Below are positions 29,881-37,392 of a DNA stretch of 42,194 bases, in pieces. Positions within the stretch are counted from its first letter, which is position 1, and every line of letters begins with the position of its first letter. The stretch comes from a virus, in the IMG/VR virus record IMGVR_UViG_3300007029_000002, positions 1 through 42,194 of that record; one strand, written 5' to 3'. The notes under the pieces were generated by a model. The model did not search any database. It saw only the letters and a list, made by a program, of their open reading frames with translations, and was not told the origin of the DNA. The position numbers were made by a program, and so were the translations under genes.

Positions 29881-30570
29881 TCATAAAGGCGACATTAACG
29901 CGTATGCGCCCCAAATGAATAGAAGGGCAAGGGCGACGAATATAGCGATTCGACGCCACGGGATACCCCTTTGTTTCCCGTCGAACGTGACGGCGTCGAC
30001 TTCCCGATCGTCGGGCGGCGTCGGCGTCGGTAGGTCTTTGTTAACGACGCGACCGACGGCGGCTTCGAATTCCCGAAGGGTGATATCGCCCGCGTCGAAC
30101 GCGTCTTCTAACCCGGCGATTTTCGCGTACGCTTCCCCGGTCGCCCGGTCTTTCGCGTCGACGATCGCGTCGGGCGTCACCCGCTTTTCGAACGCCGACA
30201 CGGGCGCGTCTATCCATTCGGCGAACGCGGCTTCGTCTTCGTCTTCGAACATTACTTCGACCGACACGCCCGCGCCCCATTCGCCGGGTTCGCTTGCCGT
30301 TCCGATTAGCGCCTTCGACGCCTTGATTCGCTTCCCCGGCGCGTCGAAGACGTCGTCGACGGTGTCGAATTGGGGAAGGTGACGCACGGCGGCTTCGACG
30401 ATATGGTTAAAGCGCGGGTCGGTGGCGTACCGGTACCTAGCTAGGTGTATGTTCGTCGGGATACGCACGACTTCGAACGCTTCTAAGTTCGTCGGGCTTC
30501 GGTCGACGTGCGACGTCGCGTCGTTCGATCGGTACGGGTCGCCGCCTAGCCGGGGGTTATCGCGTGTCAT
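29881..30570 (-). CDS. Membrane-anchored protein, C-terminal helix
   Basis: A 229-residue protein, MTRDNPRLGGDPYRSNDATS. The long soluble part contains strand-helix units (NLEAFEVVRIPTNIHLARYR, DPRFNHIVEAAVRHLPQFDT, GVSVEVMFEDEDEAAFAEWI). The C-terminus is one transmembrane segment, IAIFVALALLFIWGAYALM, so the protein would face the cytoplasm, tail-anchored. Unknown. Confidence 0.65.
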   Translation of the reverse strand: MTRDNPRLGGDPYRSNDATSHVDRSPTNLEAFEVVRIPTNIHLARYRYATDPRFNHIVEAAVRHLPQFDTVDDVFDAPGKRIKASKALIGTASEPGEWGAGVSVEVMFEDEDEAAFAEWIDAPVSAFEKRVTPDAIVDAKDRATGEAYAKIAGLEDAFDAGDITLREFEAAVGRVVNKDLPTPTPPDDREVDAVTFDGKQRGIPWRRIAIFVALALLFIWGAYALMSPL

Positions 30571-30713
30571 TCGTCGGTCGGGATTGTTAGGGCGACGTCT
30601 AATTCGACGCCGCCTAGGTCGTTTCGTCGTTCGCGGGTGAATTGGTGTACGATTACGCCCGCGTCTTCTAACGCTTCGATAATGCGCCGCTTTTCGTCGG
30701 GGAATGTAGCCAT
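30567..30713 (-). CDS. Small protein, unknown
   Basis: Forty-eight residues from ATG at 30713, MATFPDEKRRIIEALEDAGV then IVHQFTRERRNDLGGVELDV. It begins on the stop of the preceding zinc gene (TAATG) and ends by overlapping the membrane-anchored gene. Not recognised. Confidence 0.55.
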   Translation of the reverse strand: MATFPDEKRRIIEALEDAGVIVHQFTRERRNDLGGVELDVALTIPTDE

Positions 30714-30958
30714 TAGCCTTCTATGAAGAACGCCCATTCGTGGTCGCACGCCGGGCACCGCTTTCGATAGTACCCGAAGTCGCTATACCGCGTCGACGAC
30801 GACACCGTTTCCGCGTCGATCGGGCATTCGCACGGCGACTTATCCTTTAGGTCGTCGTACCACGACGGCGGCTTCCGCGACCGTCGGGTGCCGACCGCGT
30901 CGCGCCGTTCGCGTCGCGTCATTCGGGCGGCTAACTGTCGGCGGTTATTCCTTCGCAT
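30713..30958 (-). CDS. Small zinc-ribbon protein, basic start
   Basis: Eighty-one residues, MRRNNRRQLAARMTRRERRD, very basic at the start. A zinc ribbon follows: PCECPIDAETVSSSTRYSDF and KRCPACDHEWAFFIEG, close to the layout seen in haloarchaeal virus proteins with 'CP-x-x-x-H-x-W'. It overlaps the preceding gene by 14 bases. Confidence 0.65.
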   Translation of the reverse strand: MRRNNRRQLAARMTRRERRDAVGTRRSRKPPSWYDDLKDKSPCECPIDAETVSSSTRYSDFGYYRKRCPACDHEWAFFIEG

Positions 30959-31151
30959 TGTTATCGAAGATTAGGTCGAAGCCTTCCCGTACGCGCTTCC
31001 GGTGGCGGGCTTCTTTCGCCTTCTTCGCCCAATATTCGGCTTCCGCTTCTTGCCTTTGGCGTTCGTACCGGTCGCGTTCCGTTTCGGGATATTCGCATAT
31101 CCCCGACCCGTCGCCCGGTCGCGGGGGTTCTAGACTGATTGGCGTAACCAT
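30945..31151 (-). CDS. Small charged helical protein
   Basis: Sixty-eight residues from ATG at 31151, MVTPISLEPPRPGDGSGICE; the longer open frame upstream is a shadow of the preceding gene. It is dominated by one charged helix, RDRYERQRQEAEAEYWAKKA, a probable coiled coil. Unknown. Confidence 0.6.
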   Translation of the reverse strand: MVTPISLEPPRPGDGSGICEYPETERDRYERQRQEAEAEYWAKKAKEARHRKRVREGFDLIFDNNAKE

Positions 31152-31153
31152 TG

Positions 31154-31813
31154 TTAGACTTCGTCTTCCCACGATTCGGGCGACACGATCGCGTCGACGC
31201 GGTACTTCGCGGTGCCCGACGGATACGTAACTTCCCGTTCTTCGTAAAGGTCGTCGGGCGAAGACGGGTGCGCTAGGTGCGCGTCGGGTGCGTCGACTAA
31301 CGCCGCGCCGGGTTCGTCGACCGCGACTTCTTCGTACCGGGTGCCGTCGATCGTTTGTTCGACTTCCCCGTCGATTAGGGTTTGTAACACCCGTTCGCAT
31401 AGGGATTCGACGACTTGCTTACGCACCATTTCGCGGGCGTCTTCGACCTTCGACGCGTCTTCCCATTCGACGCCGCGTACGTCCCTATGGTGAAATTGAA
31501 ACGTGCGGTACGCGACCGATTCGTGTTTCGATAAGTCGCGCCACCCGTCGGTATCCTTCGCGGATACCCGCAAGTCCATATCTTCGATTTTTTCTTCTAG
31601 TAGGTCGAAGCGGTACGCGGTGATTCGGAAGGGAACGACGGCGCGTACGTGAAAGTCGTCGTCGACGTCGGTAACGACTTCGGCGTACGCACGCACCGCG
31701 TCGTACACGGCTTCGACGTCGTCTTCCCATTCCTTGCGGGCTTGCCGTTCGTCGCCCCTATTGTCTAACGCTAGGCTATTCGGGTCGGTCGGTGTTTCGA
31801 TTACGTCGTACAT
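31154..31813 (-). CDS. Unknown protein
   Basis: A 219-residue acidic protein, MYDVIETPTDPNSLALDNRG. It has a helical region (WEDDVEAVYDAVRAYAEVVT), strands HVRAVVPFRITAYRFDLLEE and a second helical part (DAREMVRKQVVESLCERVLQ). It is first in a string of five small genes and has a promoter at 31861-31838. Not recognised. Confidence 0.6.
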   Translation of the reverse strand: MYDVIETPTDPNSLALDNRGDERQARKEWEDDVEAVYDAVRAYAEVVTDVDDDFHVRAVVPFRITAYRFDLLEEKIEDMDLRVSAKDTDGWRDLSKHESVAYRTFQFHHRDVRGVEWEDASKVEDAREMVRKQVVESLCERVLQTLIDGEVEQTIDGTRYEEVAVDEPGAALVDAPDAHLAHPSSPDDLYEEREVTYPSGTAKYRVDAIVSPESWEDEV

Positions 31814-31837
31814 TGTTCGGTTTTGTCTTGTGTGTCG

Positions 31838-31861
31838 GATAACTGATTAACGTGTCGCAAG
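31838..31861 (-). promoter_or_regulatory. GCGACACG-type promoter
   Basis: Minus strand TTGCGACACGTTAATCAGTT, with a TATA-like TTAATC; ATG 31813 about 37 bases away. Confidence 0.55.
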
Positions 31862-31863
31862 CC

Positions 31864-32163
31864 CTATACGGCAAGGATTACGGCGGTATTCCACGCCGTG
31901 ATACCGAAGCCGAATAGGGCTAAGACGATCGGGAATGCGATTCGATAGTCGACGGGCGACCGTCGGGCGAAGGCGAACGCGACGCCGACGACGACGCCCT
32001 TTGCGACTAGCATTCCGGCGGTGCCGGTGGTCGCTAAGACCGACGCCGAAACCGGGTGCCCTTCGACCGCGCCGAATAGCCGTATCCCTAGCGTCGTCGT
32101 GACGACGTCGGCGACGACGAAAAGGGCGAAAGCGGCGCACCAAAGGGCATTATTCGGCGTCAT
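31864..32163 (-). CDS. Membrane protein, three transmembrane helices
   Basis: A 99-residue hydrophobic protein: ALWCAAFALFVVADVVTTTL, then GTAGMLVAKGVVVGVAFAFA and FPIVLALFGFGITAWNTAVI. A few charged residues separate the helices. Similar small multi-span proteins are common in haloarchaeal virus genomes; holin or membrane scaffold roles are possible but unproven. Confidence 0.7.
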   Translation of the reverse strand: MTPNNALWCAAFALFVVADVVTTTLGIRLFGAVEGHPVSASVLATTGTAGMLVAKGVVVGVAFAFARRSPVDYRIAFPIVLALFGFGITAWNTAVILAV

Positions 32164-32176
32164 AAACCATATACCG

Positions 32177-32383
32177 CTATACTATTCTTTGAAGGCTATT
32201 CTTGATTCGGTCGACGACCGACGGTCGGTAATCGTCGGCTTCGATCGTGACGTAACATAGCCCGGTGCCGATTAGAAGGGCGATCGCACGCGCTTCTAAC
32301 GGCGTCACGTCGACGTCGACCGGGTCGTCTTCCGGCGGGTCGATCGTTATGGTCGTTTCGCGGGTTTCGCATTCGGGCGTCAT
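32177..32383 (-). CDS. Small acidic protein, unknown
   Basis: Sixty-eight residues, MTPECETRETTITIDPPEDD, with strands and a helix EARAIALLIGTGLCYVTIEA. Its ATG overlaps the stop of the tiny zinc gene as ATGA. The motif 'E-A-x-A-I-A-x-L-I' resembles a short helical repeat in haloarchaeal plasmid proteins. Not recognised. Confidence 0.55.
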   Translation of the reverse strand: MTPECETRETTITIDPPEDDPVDVDVTPLEARAIALLIGTGLCYVTIEADDYRPSVVDRIKNSLQRIV

Positions 32384-32520
32384 TCTTTCCCTTGCTTTAG
32401 GTTATCCGGTGCGACGACTAGACCGCACCCGTCGCATTCGAATTGTGCGCCGGGTTCGGGTCGTCGAAGCGTGCCACCGCACCGGTAGCACTTCGGGCCT
32501 TGATTCGACGTCGTCGCCAT
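32380..32520 (-). CDS. Tiny zinc-ribbon protein (46 aa)
   Basis: MATTSNQGPKCYRCGGTLRR then PEPGAQFECDGCGLVVAP and a Lys-rich end. CYRCG...CDGCG is a standard four-Cys zinc ribbon, like those of small haloarchaeal regulators. The stop overlaps the next ATG as ATGA. Confidence 0.65.
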   Translation of the reverse strand: MATTSNQGPKCYRCGGTLRRPEPGAQFECDGCGLVVAPDNLKQGKE

Positions 32521-32524
32521 TGTT

Positions 32525-32905
32525 CTAAGGCCCGGCGACGAAATGGTCGGTCGGCGTTAGGGCTTGAAGCACCCGGTTACGAAGCGACGACGGGTCGTCT
32601 TCCGGGCACGCGTGGAATACGACGCGTTCGCCACCGTCGCCGGGGATAGCCCTAGGCGACGTCGGGTCGAACCGGTAGCGCCCGAAGCCCGCTTCTAAGC
32701 CCTTGCGGGCGACCATAGCGGGCACGACCACCGTGTCGATACGCACGGTACCGTCGACGTCTTCTTGCCCTAGGTGGCGCGTGACGTCGTCGAAAAGGTC
32801 GGCTAGTTCGTCGTCGGTCGCGTCGTTAAGGGCTTCCCTAACGACGTGCATTTCGTGGTCTTTGCGATCGGCGTAATCGTCCGAACGCGTATGGCTTCGC
32901 ACCAT
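32525..32905 (-). CDS. Unknown acidic protein (MVRS start)
   Basis: A 126-residue protein beginning MVRSHTRSDDYADRKDHEMH. Helices (VVREALNDATDDELADLFDD), a strand part GTVRIDTVVVPAMVARKGLE and PRAIPGDGGERVVFHACPED are visible. The first 12 bases of the gene match those of four others and the ATG lies 30 bases from the TATA box, so the message is leaderless. Confidence 0.65.
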   Translation of the reverse strand: MVRSHTRSDDYADRKDHEMHVVREALNDATDDELADLFDDVTRHLGQEDVDGTVRIDTVVVPAMVARKGLEAGFGRYRFDPTSPRAIPGDGGERVVFHACPEDDPSSLRNRVLQALTPTDHFVAGP

Positions 32906-32928
32906 AGGGGTACCAATACGGCAAGGGT

Positions 32929-32943
32929 AAATAAATCTATCGC
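32929..32943 (-). promoter_or_regulatory. GATAGA-type leaderless promoter
   Basis: Minus strand GCGATAGATTTATTTA; first T of TTTATT at 32935, 30 bases before ATG 32905; CCCTTGCC follows. Here GACAGA is GATAGA. Confidence 0.7.
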
Positions 32944-32978
32944 CGTTATAGCCCTTCGTGCAAGACGCTTGTATGACG

Positions 32979-33479
32979 CTATACGGGTAACTTCGGGTCG
33001 CGTTCGAAGGCGTCGCGGTTCGCGTAATAGGGGTTATAATACGGGTTCGACCCGCCGAAGTCTTCTAACGTGGCGAACGGGATATCTTCGAAGTCGTATT
33101 CGTCGGCGTCTAACGACACGACTTCGATTAGGTCGGCGTCGTGCATTCGGAAGTCGCGCCACCCGTGCGGTACCGGCGTAACTTTCACGTCGTACGCACC
33201 GTACGCGTCGTAATCCGTTTTCACCCGGTAGAATTCCCCGCCGGGCACGATCGGGTCGTGCCGGTGCCGGAACGCGTCTAGTTCGTCGGCGTCGGTATGG
33301 TACATTCGACCGGGGTTTCGCTTTCCCTTCGGTACCGTTAACGCCGTGTACCCGCGAAGGGCGATTAGCGATTCGTCTTCCGGTAGGTTCGGAAGCACGG
33401 CGGCGGCGGTTAAGGCTTCCCGAACGGGCATACTGATATCGGTTCGAAGGTCGTCGTACGTCTTCGGTGCTTTAGGCAT
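32979..33479 (-). CDS. Unknown protein
   Basis: A 166-residue protein from ATG at 33479, MPKAPKTYDDLRTDISMPVR, one base after the upstream stop. Helix MPVREALTAAAVLPNLPEDE, then strands around GYTALTVPKGKRNPGRMYHT and YDAYGAYDVKVTPVPHGWRD. The end is Tyr/Asn-rich, GSNPYYNPYYANRDAFERDP. Not recognised. Confidence 0.6.
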   Translation of the reverse strand: MPKAPKTYDDLRTDISMPVREALTAAAVLPNLPEDESLIALRGYTALTVPKGKRNPGRMYHTDADELDAFRHRHDPIVPGGEFYRVKTDYDAYGAYDVKVTPVPHGWRDFRMHDADLIEVVSLDADEYDFEDIPFATLEDFGGSNPYYNPYYANRDAFERDPKLPV

Positions 33480-33480
33480 A

Positions 33481-33777
33481 TTAGTCGGAAGGTTCGCGGT
33501 CGGCAAGGGCTTTCGCCACCCGCGACATTACGATCGCGGGCTTCGGGTCGTGGTCGATCGTCACGGTTTCGCCGTCGAATTGTAGTTCGTGCGCGACGGG
33601 TTCGAACCCGCCGTCGTACTTAGCGAATAGGTGCGCGTGCGGCGCGTCTTCTTTGGTGTCGCCGTGATACCACGATATCACGTCGCCTTCGACCCAATTT
33701 AGCACCCAATCGCCGGGCGCGGGTACTTCCGCGCCGCGCCATTCTTCCCCTTCGTATCCGGTCTTTCCGCGATTCAT
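33481..33777 (-). CDS. Small beta-rich protein, unknown
   Basis: A 98-residue protein, MNRGKTGYEGEEWRGAEVPA. DWVLNWVEGDVISWYHGDTK and HAHLFAKYDGGFEPVAHELQ suggest a small barrel; it ends with a helix AIVMSRVAKALADREPSD. It overlaps the previous gene by 4 bases. Unknown. Confidence 0.6.
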   Translation of the reverse strand: MNRGKTGYEGEEWRGAEVPAPGDWVLNWVEGDVISWYHGDTKEDAPHAHLFAKYDGGFEPVAHELQFDGETVTIDHDPKPAIVMSRVAKALADREPSD

Positions 33778-33977
33778 TGTACGCCCTTCCCGTCGGGTTC
33801 GTCTTTCACTAAGTCGCCTTGCCGGTCGACCGCGTGGTCGAAGCGGTTTTCGGCGACGTCTTTCACGTCGGCGGTCGTTTCCCCCGCCGCGCCTTGCACG
33901 GTTACTTCGACTCCCCCGTCGGGTGTCGACGCCCGCATATAGACGCGTGGTCGTTCGTCGCTTCCGTTATCACTCAT
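33774..33977 (-). CDS. Small acidic protein, unknown
   Basis: Sixty-seven residues from ATG at 33977, MSDNGSDERPRVYMRASTPD, overlapping the upstream gene by 8 bases. The strand GGVEVTVQGAAGETTADVKD and the helical DVAENRFDHAVDRQGDLVKD look like a compact domain. Not recognised. Confidence 0.55.
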   Translation of the reverse strand: MSDNGSDERPRVYMRASTPDGGVEVTVQGAAGETTADVKDVAENRFDHAVDRQGDLVKDEPDGKGVQ

Positions 33978-34260
33978 TCCGACCACCGCCTAGAAGCGCG
34001 TCGATTATCCGAAGGAATACGAAGGCGTACCCGAAGGCGATCGCACCGCCGACCGCGACGGCGGCGTACACGCCGACACGCGACCATACGAATAGGGTTA
34101 CGCCGACCGCGACCGCAAGGGCGGCGACGAATAGAACGCCGTACACGAACGCAAGCACGGCGACCACGGCGGCGCTAGGCGGGATACCCGGAAGGGGTAC
34201 CGTCGACGGTTTGGCCTTAGACGCCGCTTCCGATAGGCGTCGCTTGATATCGCCCGCCAT
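33970..34260 (-). CDS. Membrane protein, two or three transmembrane helices
   Basis: Ninety-six residues from ATG at 34260 (MAGDIKRRLSEAASKAKPST), coupled to the PCNA stop by TAATG. Helices AAVVAVLAFVYGVLFVAALA, VAVGVTLFVWSRVG and VYAAVAVGGAIAFGYAFVFL form a hydrophobic body with an Arg-containing end. It ends by overlapping the next gene by 8 bases. Unknown role. Confidence 0.65.
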   Translation of the reverse strand: MAGDIKRRLSEAASKAKPSTVPLPGIPPSAAVVAVLAFVYGVLFVAALAVAVGVTLFVWSRVGVYAAVAVGGAIAFGYAFVFLRIIDALLGGGRNE

Positions 34261-35081
34261 TACTTCGTCGAATCTATGCGCGGCGCTTGCCCGATCGTCG
34301 TTTCGATCGCACCGTCGTACCGCGTCGTGTCGATAAAGTAAGGTAGTTCGTCGCCGGTTACGAACGGTACGGCGTCGTGGTCGGATAGAAGACCGGGCAC
34401 CGCCTTTAGGTACGCGTTCGATTGTTTCGATTCGCGCACGGGTGTCGGCGGGTCGCTTTCCCATTCGAAAAGGTCGGATTCGTGTACCGACACCGTCGAC
34501 GCGTCGGTGTCACCGACCGACGTTACTTCGAAGATAGGGTCGTCGTCACCGTTCGAACCCATATAGAACGTGGCTATTTCGCCGAACATATCGACGATAT
34601 CGGAAGCCCGCTTTAGTTTATCGACGGGTAAGGTAACTTCGACGTCGTACGCGTACTTCGACCGGTCGGGCATTTGGTCTAGCCGATCGTTTACGCTTTC
34701 CGGGTCGATACCTGAAAGCGAATAGTCGACGTCTTCGAACCGAATGTCGAACTTGCGGGTTTCCGGGTTAAAGGCGAATTCGAAGACCGAATCGTTATCG
34801 GCGACTTTGATTAAGTCGGCGATTCGTTCGGTGTTTAGCCCGATTACCACGCCGGGGAATTCGTAATGTTCGAATTCGTCGGCGGGCGTGTATTGTTCTA
34901 TCATTTGCACGTTAGCCGCGTCGCGGGTGGCGACGCGCAAGCCTTCTTCGCCGAATTCGAAGACGGCTTCTTGCCGGGTGGCGACGGCGTTTATCCCTTC
35001 GACGATCGCGTCGATAAGGCCCGCTTCGCAAATGAACGACGGCGCGTTATCGGGCGCGGGCTTCGGCTTCGTGGTCGACAT
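34260..35081 (-). CDS. pcn: DNA sliding clamp, PCNA
   Basis: A 273-residue processivity clamp from ATG at 35081 (MSTTKPKPAPDNAPSFICEA). It shows both halves of the archaeal PCNA fold: GINAVATRQEAVFEFGEEGL, VATRDAANVQMIEQY and the DADLSK-like KVADNDSVFEFAFNPETRKF region, then KLKRASDIVDMFGEIATFYM and, near the end, YLKAVPGLLSDHDAVPFVTG. The clamp would tether a polymerase, viral or host, and also endonucleases. It is about 25 residues longer than host archaeal PCNA because of inserts such as EWESDPPTPVRESK. It is first in its operon, with a promoter at 35126-35109. Confidence 0.85.
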   Translation of the reverse strand: MSTTKPKPAPDNAPSFICEAGLIDAIVEGINAVATRQEAVFEFGEEGLRVATRDAANVQMIEQYTPADEFEHYEFPGVVIGLNTERIADLIKVADNDSVFEFAFNPETRKFDIRFEDVDYSLSGIDPESVNDRLDQMPDRSKYAYDVEVTLPVDKLKRASDIVDMFGEIATFYMGSNGDDDPIFEVTSVGDTDASTVSVHESDLFEWESDPPTPVRESKQSNAYLKAVPGLLSDHDAVPFVTGDELPYFIDTTRYDGAIETTIGQAPRIDSTK

Positions 35082-35108
35082 TGTACGACGAAAGGTATTG
35101 CGCAAGGG

Positions 35109-35126
35109 TCTAAAAGCGTGTCGCTA
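35109..35126 (-). promoter_or_regulatory. GCGACACG-type promoter of PCNA
   Basis: Minus strand TAGCGACACGCTTTTAGACC; the first T is at 35115, 34 bases before the ATG at 35081; CCTTGCG follows. Confidence 0.7.
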
Positions 35127-35157
35127 TACACTATCAAGTCGAAAGGGAAAGTCGGGA

Positions 35158-35232
35158 TACACCCGGCGGGATTCGAACCCGCGTCGCGCGATCGAAAGTC
35201 GCGCATTATTGGCCCGACTAAACCACGGGTGC
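35158..35232 (-). tRNA. tRNA-Glu (anticodon UUC)
   Basis: Acceptor GCACCCG pairs with CGGGTGT (one G-U pair), D-arm GTGGTTTAGTCGGGCCAA, anticodon stem CGCGA-CTTTCGA-TCGCG with anticodon TTC, and T-arm GCGGG-TTCGAAT-CCCGC. The CCA end is not encoded. It reads GAA, nearly the only Glu codon in this window, and closely follows the archaeal Glu tRNA pattern. Confidence 0.93.
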
Positions 35233-35244
35233 GCGTGCCGCAAG

Positions 35245-35327
35245 TGACGGGTGCCGGATTCGAACCGGCGAAGTGCTACCACGCCGGGTCTTAAGCCCGG
35301 TGCATTCGACCGCTTTGCTAACCCGTC
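35245..35327 (-). tRNA. tRNA-Leu (anticodon UAA)
   Basis: Acceptor GACGGGT with ACCCGTC, anticodon arm CCGGG-CTTAAGA-CCCGG with anticodon TAA, a long variable arm (CGTGGTAGCACTTCG) as in class II tRNAs, and T-arm GCCGG-TTCGAAT-CCGGC. It reads TTA (and TTG by wobble). Confidence 0.93.
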
Positions 35328-35329
35328 AA

Positions 35330-35404
35330 TAGTGCTAGGTGGATTCGAACCACCGTCTTCCGCCCCAAAAGCGGAAAGGATTGGCCTAACTACCCCATAG
35401 CACT
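35330..35404 (-). tRNA. tRNA-Gln (anticodon UUG)
   Basis: Acceptor AGTGCTA with TAGCACT, D-arm GGGGTAGTTAGGCCAATC, anticodon arm TCCGC-TTTTGGG-GCGGA with anticodon TTG, and T-arm GGTGG-TTCGAAT-CCACC. It reads CAA, nearly the only Gln codon used here. All three tRNA genes are intron-free. Confidence 0.93.
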
Positions 35405-35449
35405 TCGTCGGTCGTACGTCGAAAGGTACCGACTTAGGTTCGTCGCTAG

Positions 35450-35740
35450 CTAGTCTTCGGGTACGTCGACGCGTTCCGGGTTTTCGACGCGGAAGACTTC
35501 GGGTTCTTCCCCATACACCTTTAGCGATATCCGGTCGGGTGCAAGGTTCGGGTTACGGTCGACGCGCGGGTCGAAATAGAAATGTTCTATCGGCGACCCG
35601 GAAGGCATATCGACGGTATTCGACGGGTCGCGGTACACGATCGCGTCGGCGTTCGCGTACCGGCGTGGTAACTTGAAGAATCCGTCTTCTTCTTGAATTA
35701 CCACCGTGCCCGTGACGTCGTCGTAACTAACCTTCGTCAT
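35450..35740 (-). CDS. Unknown protein
   Basis: A 96-residue protein, MTKVSYDDVTGTVVIQEEDG, with strands FFKLPRRYANADAIVYRDPS and EHFYFDPRVDRNPNLAPDRI. It ends just before the three tRNA genes and is last of a three-gene string (36075-37181, 35737-36075, this). Unknown. Confidence 0.6.
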   Translation of the reverse strand: MTKVSYDDVTGTVVIQEEDGFFKLPRRYANADAIVYRDPSNTVDMPSGSPIEHFYFDPRVDRNPNLAPDRISLKVYGEEPEVFRVENPERVDVPED

Positions 35741-36075
35741 TCGTCGGTATCCCCGCCGACGTCGTCTTCGTCGACGATTAGGTCGGCTAGTTCGCCCGAA
35801 TTGAAGTCGGGCGCTTCCCCGTCGTCGTCGACTAACGACGTGTACCGTTCGACCACGGCGACGAAGCCTTCTAGCGTCTTCTTCGTCGTGGCGACTTTCG
35901 TACGACCACCGGCTTCCGCGTTAACGTCGCGGGCCAATTGGTCGAATAGTTCGTCGTCTTGCCGTAACCATTCGACGCCGTCGGCTAGTCGCTTGTACGC
36001 TAACGCCCGCCGGAAAAGCGGCGTATTAAGCACGCGGCTAAGTTCGTCGTCGCTTAGGTCGTTCGGGTCTATCAT
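35737..36075 (-). CDS. Unknown helical protein
   Basis: A 112-residue acidic helical protein, MIDPNDLSDDELSRVLNTPL. Helices FRRALAYKRLADGVEWLRQD and KKTLEGFVAVVERYTSLVDD are clear. ATG overlaps the upstream stop as TAATG. Unknown. Confidence 0.6.
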   Translation of the reverse strand: MIDPNDLSDDELSRVLNTPLFRRALAYKRLADGVEWLRQDDELFDQLARDVNAEAGGRTKVATTKKTLEGFVAVVERYTSLVDDDGEAPDFNSGELADLIVDEDDVGGDTDE

Positions 36076-37181
36076 TATTCGCCACCCGCGTTAGCCCGCC
36101 AATAGGCGGGTACGATCGCACCGACGTCGGCTAGCGCTTCGACGATATCGTCGGTCGACGGGTGCGACCCGACGTCGACGTCGTCACGGTTCGACGCGAT
36201 TACCTTTAGCGCGTTATACGTAAGCGGGCCTTCTAACGCGTTTTCGAACGATTCGACGCGTTCGTCGGCGTCGATATCGTCGCGCCCGAATTCTATTTCT
36301 AGCCCGGTGACGTCGCGGTTATTCGCGCCCGACGGAATGGTGACGGTGGCGACGTCGCGGTCGCGTTCGACCGGTTCGGGTTCGTCGTCTTCTTCGGCTT
36401 CCGGCGCGAAGTTTTCTAACGTCGTTTCGGGCACGTCTTCGTCTTCCGCGATCGGTTCGCCACGATCGACGACGTCTAGCCGCCCGGTCTTAGCGAAGTT
36501 TTCCGCCCATTTCGGGATATCCGGGTCTTCGTCGGTCGCCTTCGTTCCCGACGTATAGATAACGCGCGTTAGGTACGCGTACCCGATTATCCCCGGTCGG
36601 TTTTCCCCGCACCCGTGCGGGTGGATTACCCAACACCGGGTACGCAAGGGTTCGACGATCGGTGGTTCTTGCCGCGACGAAACGGGGATTTTCAGGTTTA
36701 ACCCCCGGTCGCGCGATTCTTCGATAAATTCTTCCGGCGTTTCCCAATTCGACTTACCGACCGACATTAGAATGTCGATCGCCTTCGCCGACGTGATATC
36801 GCCGTAATGGTCGCCGTCGAACCCCCACCGCCGAAGGCGGTCGATATGGTCGTCGATATCGCCTTCGGGCGTCGTCGTGCCGCCGTTCGCCACGTAATGA
36901 AGGCTAAACGAATTGCCGGGGAAGGCATTGTACCCCGGAATTATCGCGCCCTTGCCGGGGTTTTCCCGGTATTCGATCGGGTCGTCTAGCGTCACCCACG
37001 GCGGAATTTCCCCGTCGGGTGACGATAGCGCCGCGACGTCGGTTCGCACGTACGCCGAATTCGGCTTTAGGTGCCCGCACCCACGTTCGCGGTTATCGAC
37101 CGTTTCGCGCCCGGCGTCGTCGCCGCCGGGTCGCCCTTTGTCTAACATTTCTTCGACCGCTTTTACTAGTTGTGTCGTCAC
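36075..37181 (-). CDS. Unknown protein, haloviral type
   Basis: A 368-residue protein from GTG at 37181 (MTTQLVKAVEEMLDKGRPGG). The first 250 residues contain CGHLKPNSAYVRTDVAALSS, GAIIPGYNAFPGNSFSLHYV, RDRGLNLKIPVSSRQEPPIV and RCWVIHPHGCGENRPGIIGY; the Cys/His spacing may bind metal. A strongly acidic linker (APEAEEDDEPEPVERDRDV) leads to a C-terminal helical domain, SFENALEGPLTYNALKVIAS. Not recognised. Its promoter at 37236-37220 leaves a leader of about 16 bases. Confidence 0.6.
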   Translation of the reverse strand: MTTQLVKAVEEMLDKGRPGGDDAGRETVDNRERGCGHLKPNSAYVRTDVAALSSPDGEIPPWVTLDDPIEYRENPGKGAIIPGYNAFPGNSFSLHYVANGGTTTPEGDIDDHIDRLRRWGFDGDHYGDITSAKAIDILMSVGKSNWETPEEFIEESRDRGLNLKIPVSSRQEPPIVEPLRTRCWVIHPHGCGENRPGIIGYAYLTRVIYTSGTKATDEDPDIPKWAENFAKTGRLDVVDRGEPIAEDEDVPETTLENFAPEAEEDDEPEPVERDRDVATVTIPSGANNRDVTGLEIEFGRDDIDADERVESFENALEGPLTYNALKVIASNRDDVDVGSHPSTDDIVEALADVGAIVPAYWRANAGGE

Positions 37182-37219
37182 GGTTACGCACCTTTGCGCC
37201 TTTCCCTATTCCGCAAGGT

Positions 37220-37236
37220 GTTAAAAGCGTGTCGCT
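37220..37236 (-). promoter_or_regulatory. GCGACACG-type promoter
   Basis: Minus strand ATAGCGACACGCTTTTAACACC; GTG start at 37181 is 45 bases from the first T; CCTTGCGG follows. Confidence 0.7.
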
Positions 37237-37392
37237 ATTCACCCTTTGGGTTTACCGACCCTTACGGCGGCACGGGTGGCACGACCACCGATCGCTTATA
37301 ACGCCGCACGCGGCGCGTGACGCGGCGGCACGTCTAACGGGTCGTATGGGTCGCGGAAGAAGAAGCGCGTCGTCGTGGCGGGCGTGGCGGGC
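37237..37392. other. Non-coding stretch with hairpins
   Basis: About 155 bases with no supported gene. It holds GGTGG-CACGA-CCACC (about 37279-37293), CGCCGC-AC-GCGGCG near 37303-37316 and a TTATAA element near 37298. It may contain the terminator of the gene ending at 37393; a second RNA gene cannot be excluded. Confidence 0.4.

Noticed and set aside
31847-32143. Arg-rich frame overlapping the membrane protein 31864-32163
   Set aside because: Very high Arg content is the mark of a shadow frame in this GC-rich, TCG/GAC-rich sequence.
37259-37392. Open frame in the minus strand after the stop of the large zinc protein, with CGVISDRWSCHPC
   Set aside because: No start codon in the frame and only read-through could express it; the region looks like hairpins and terminators.
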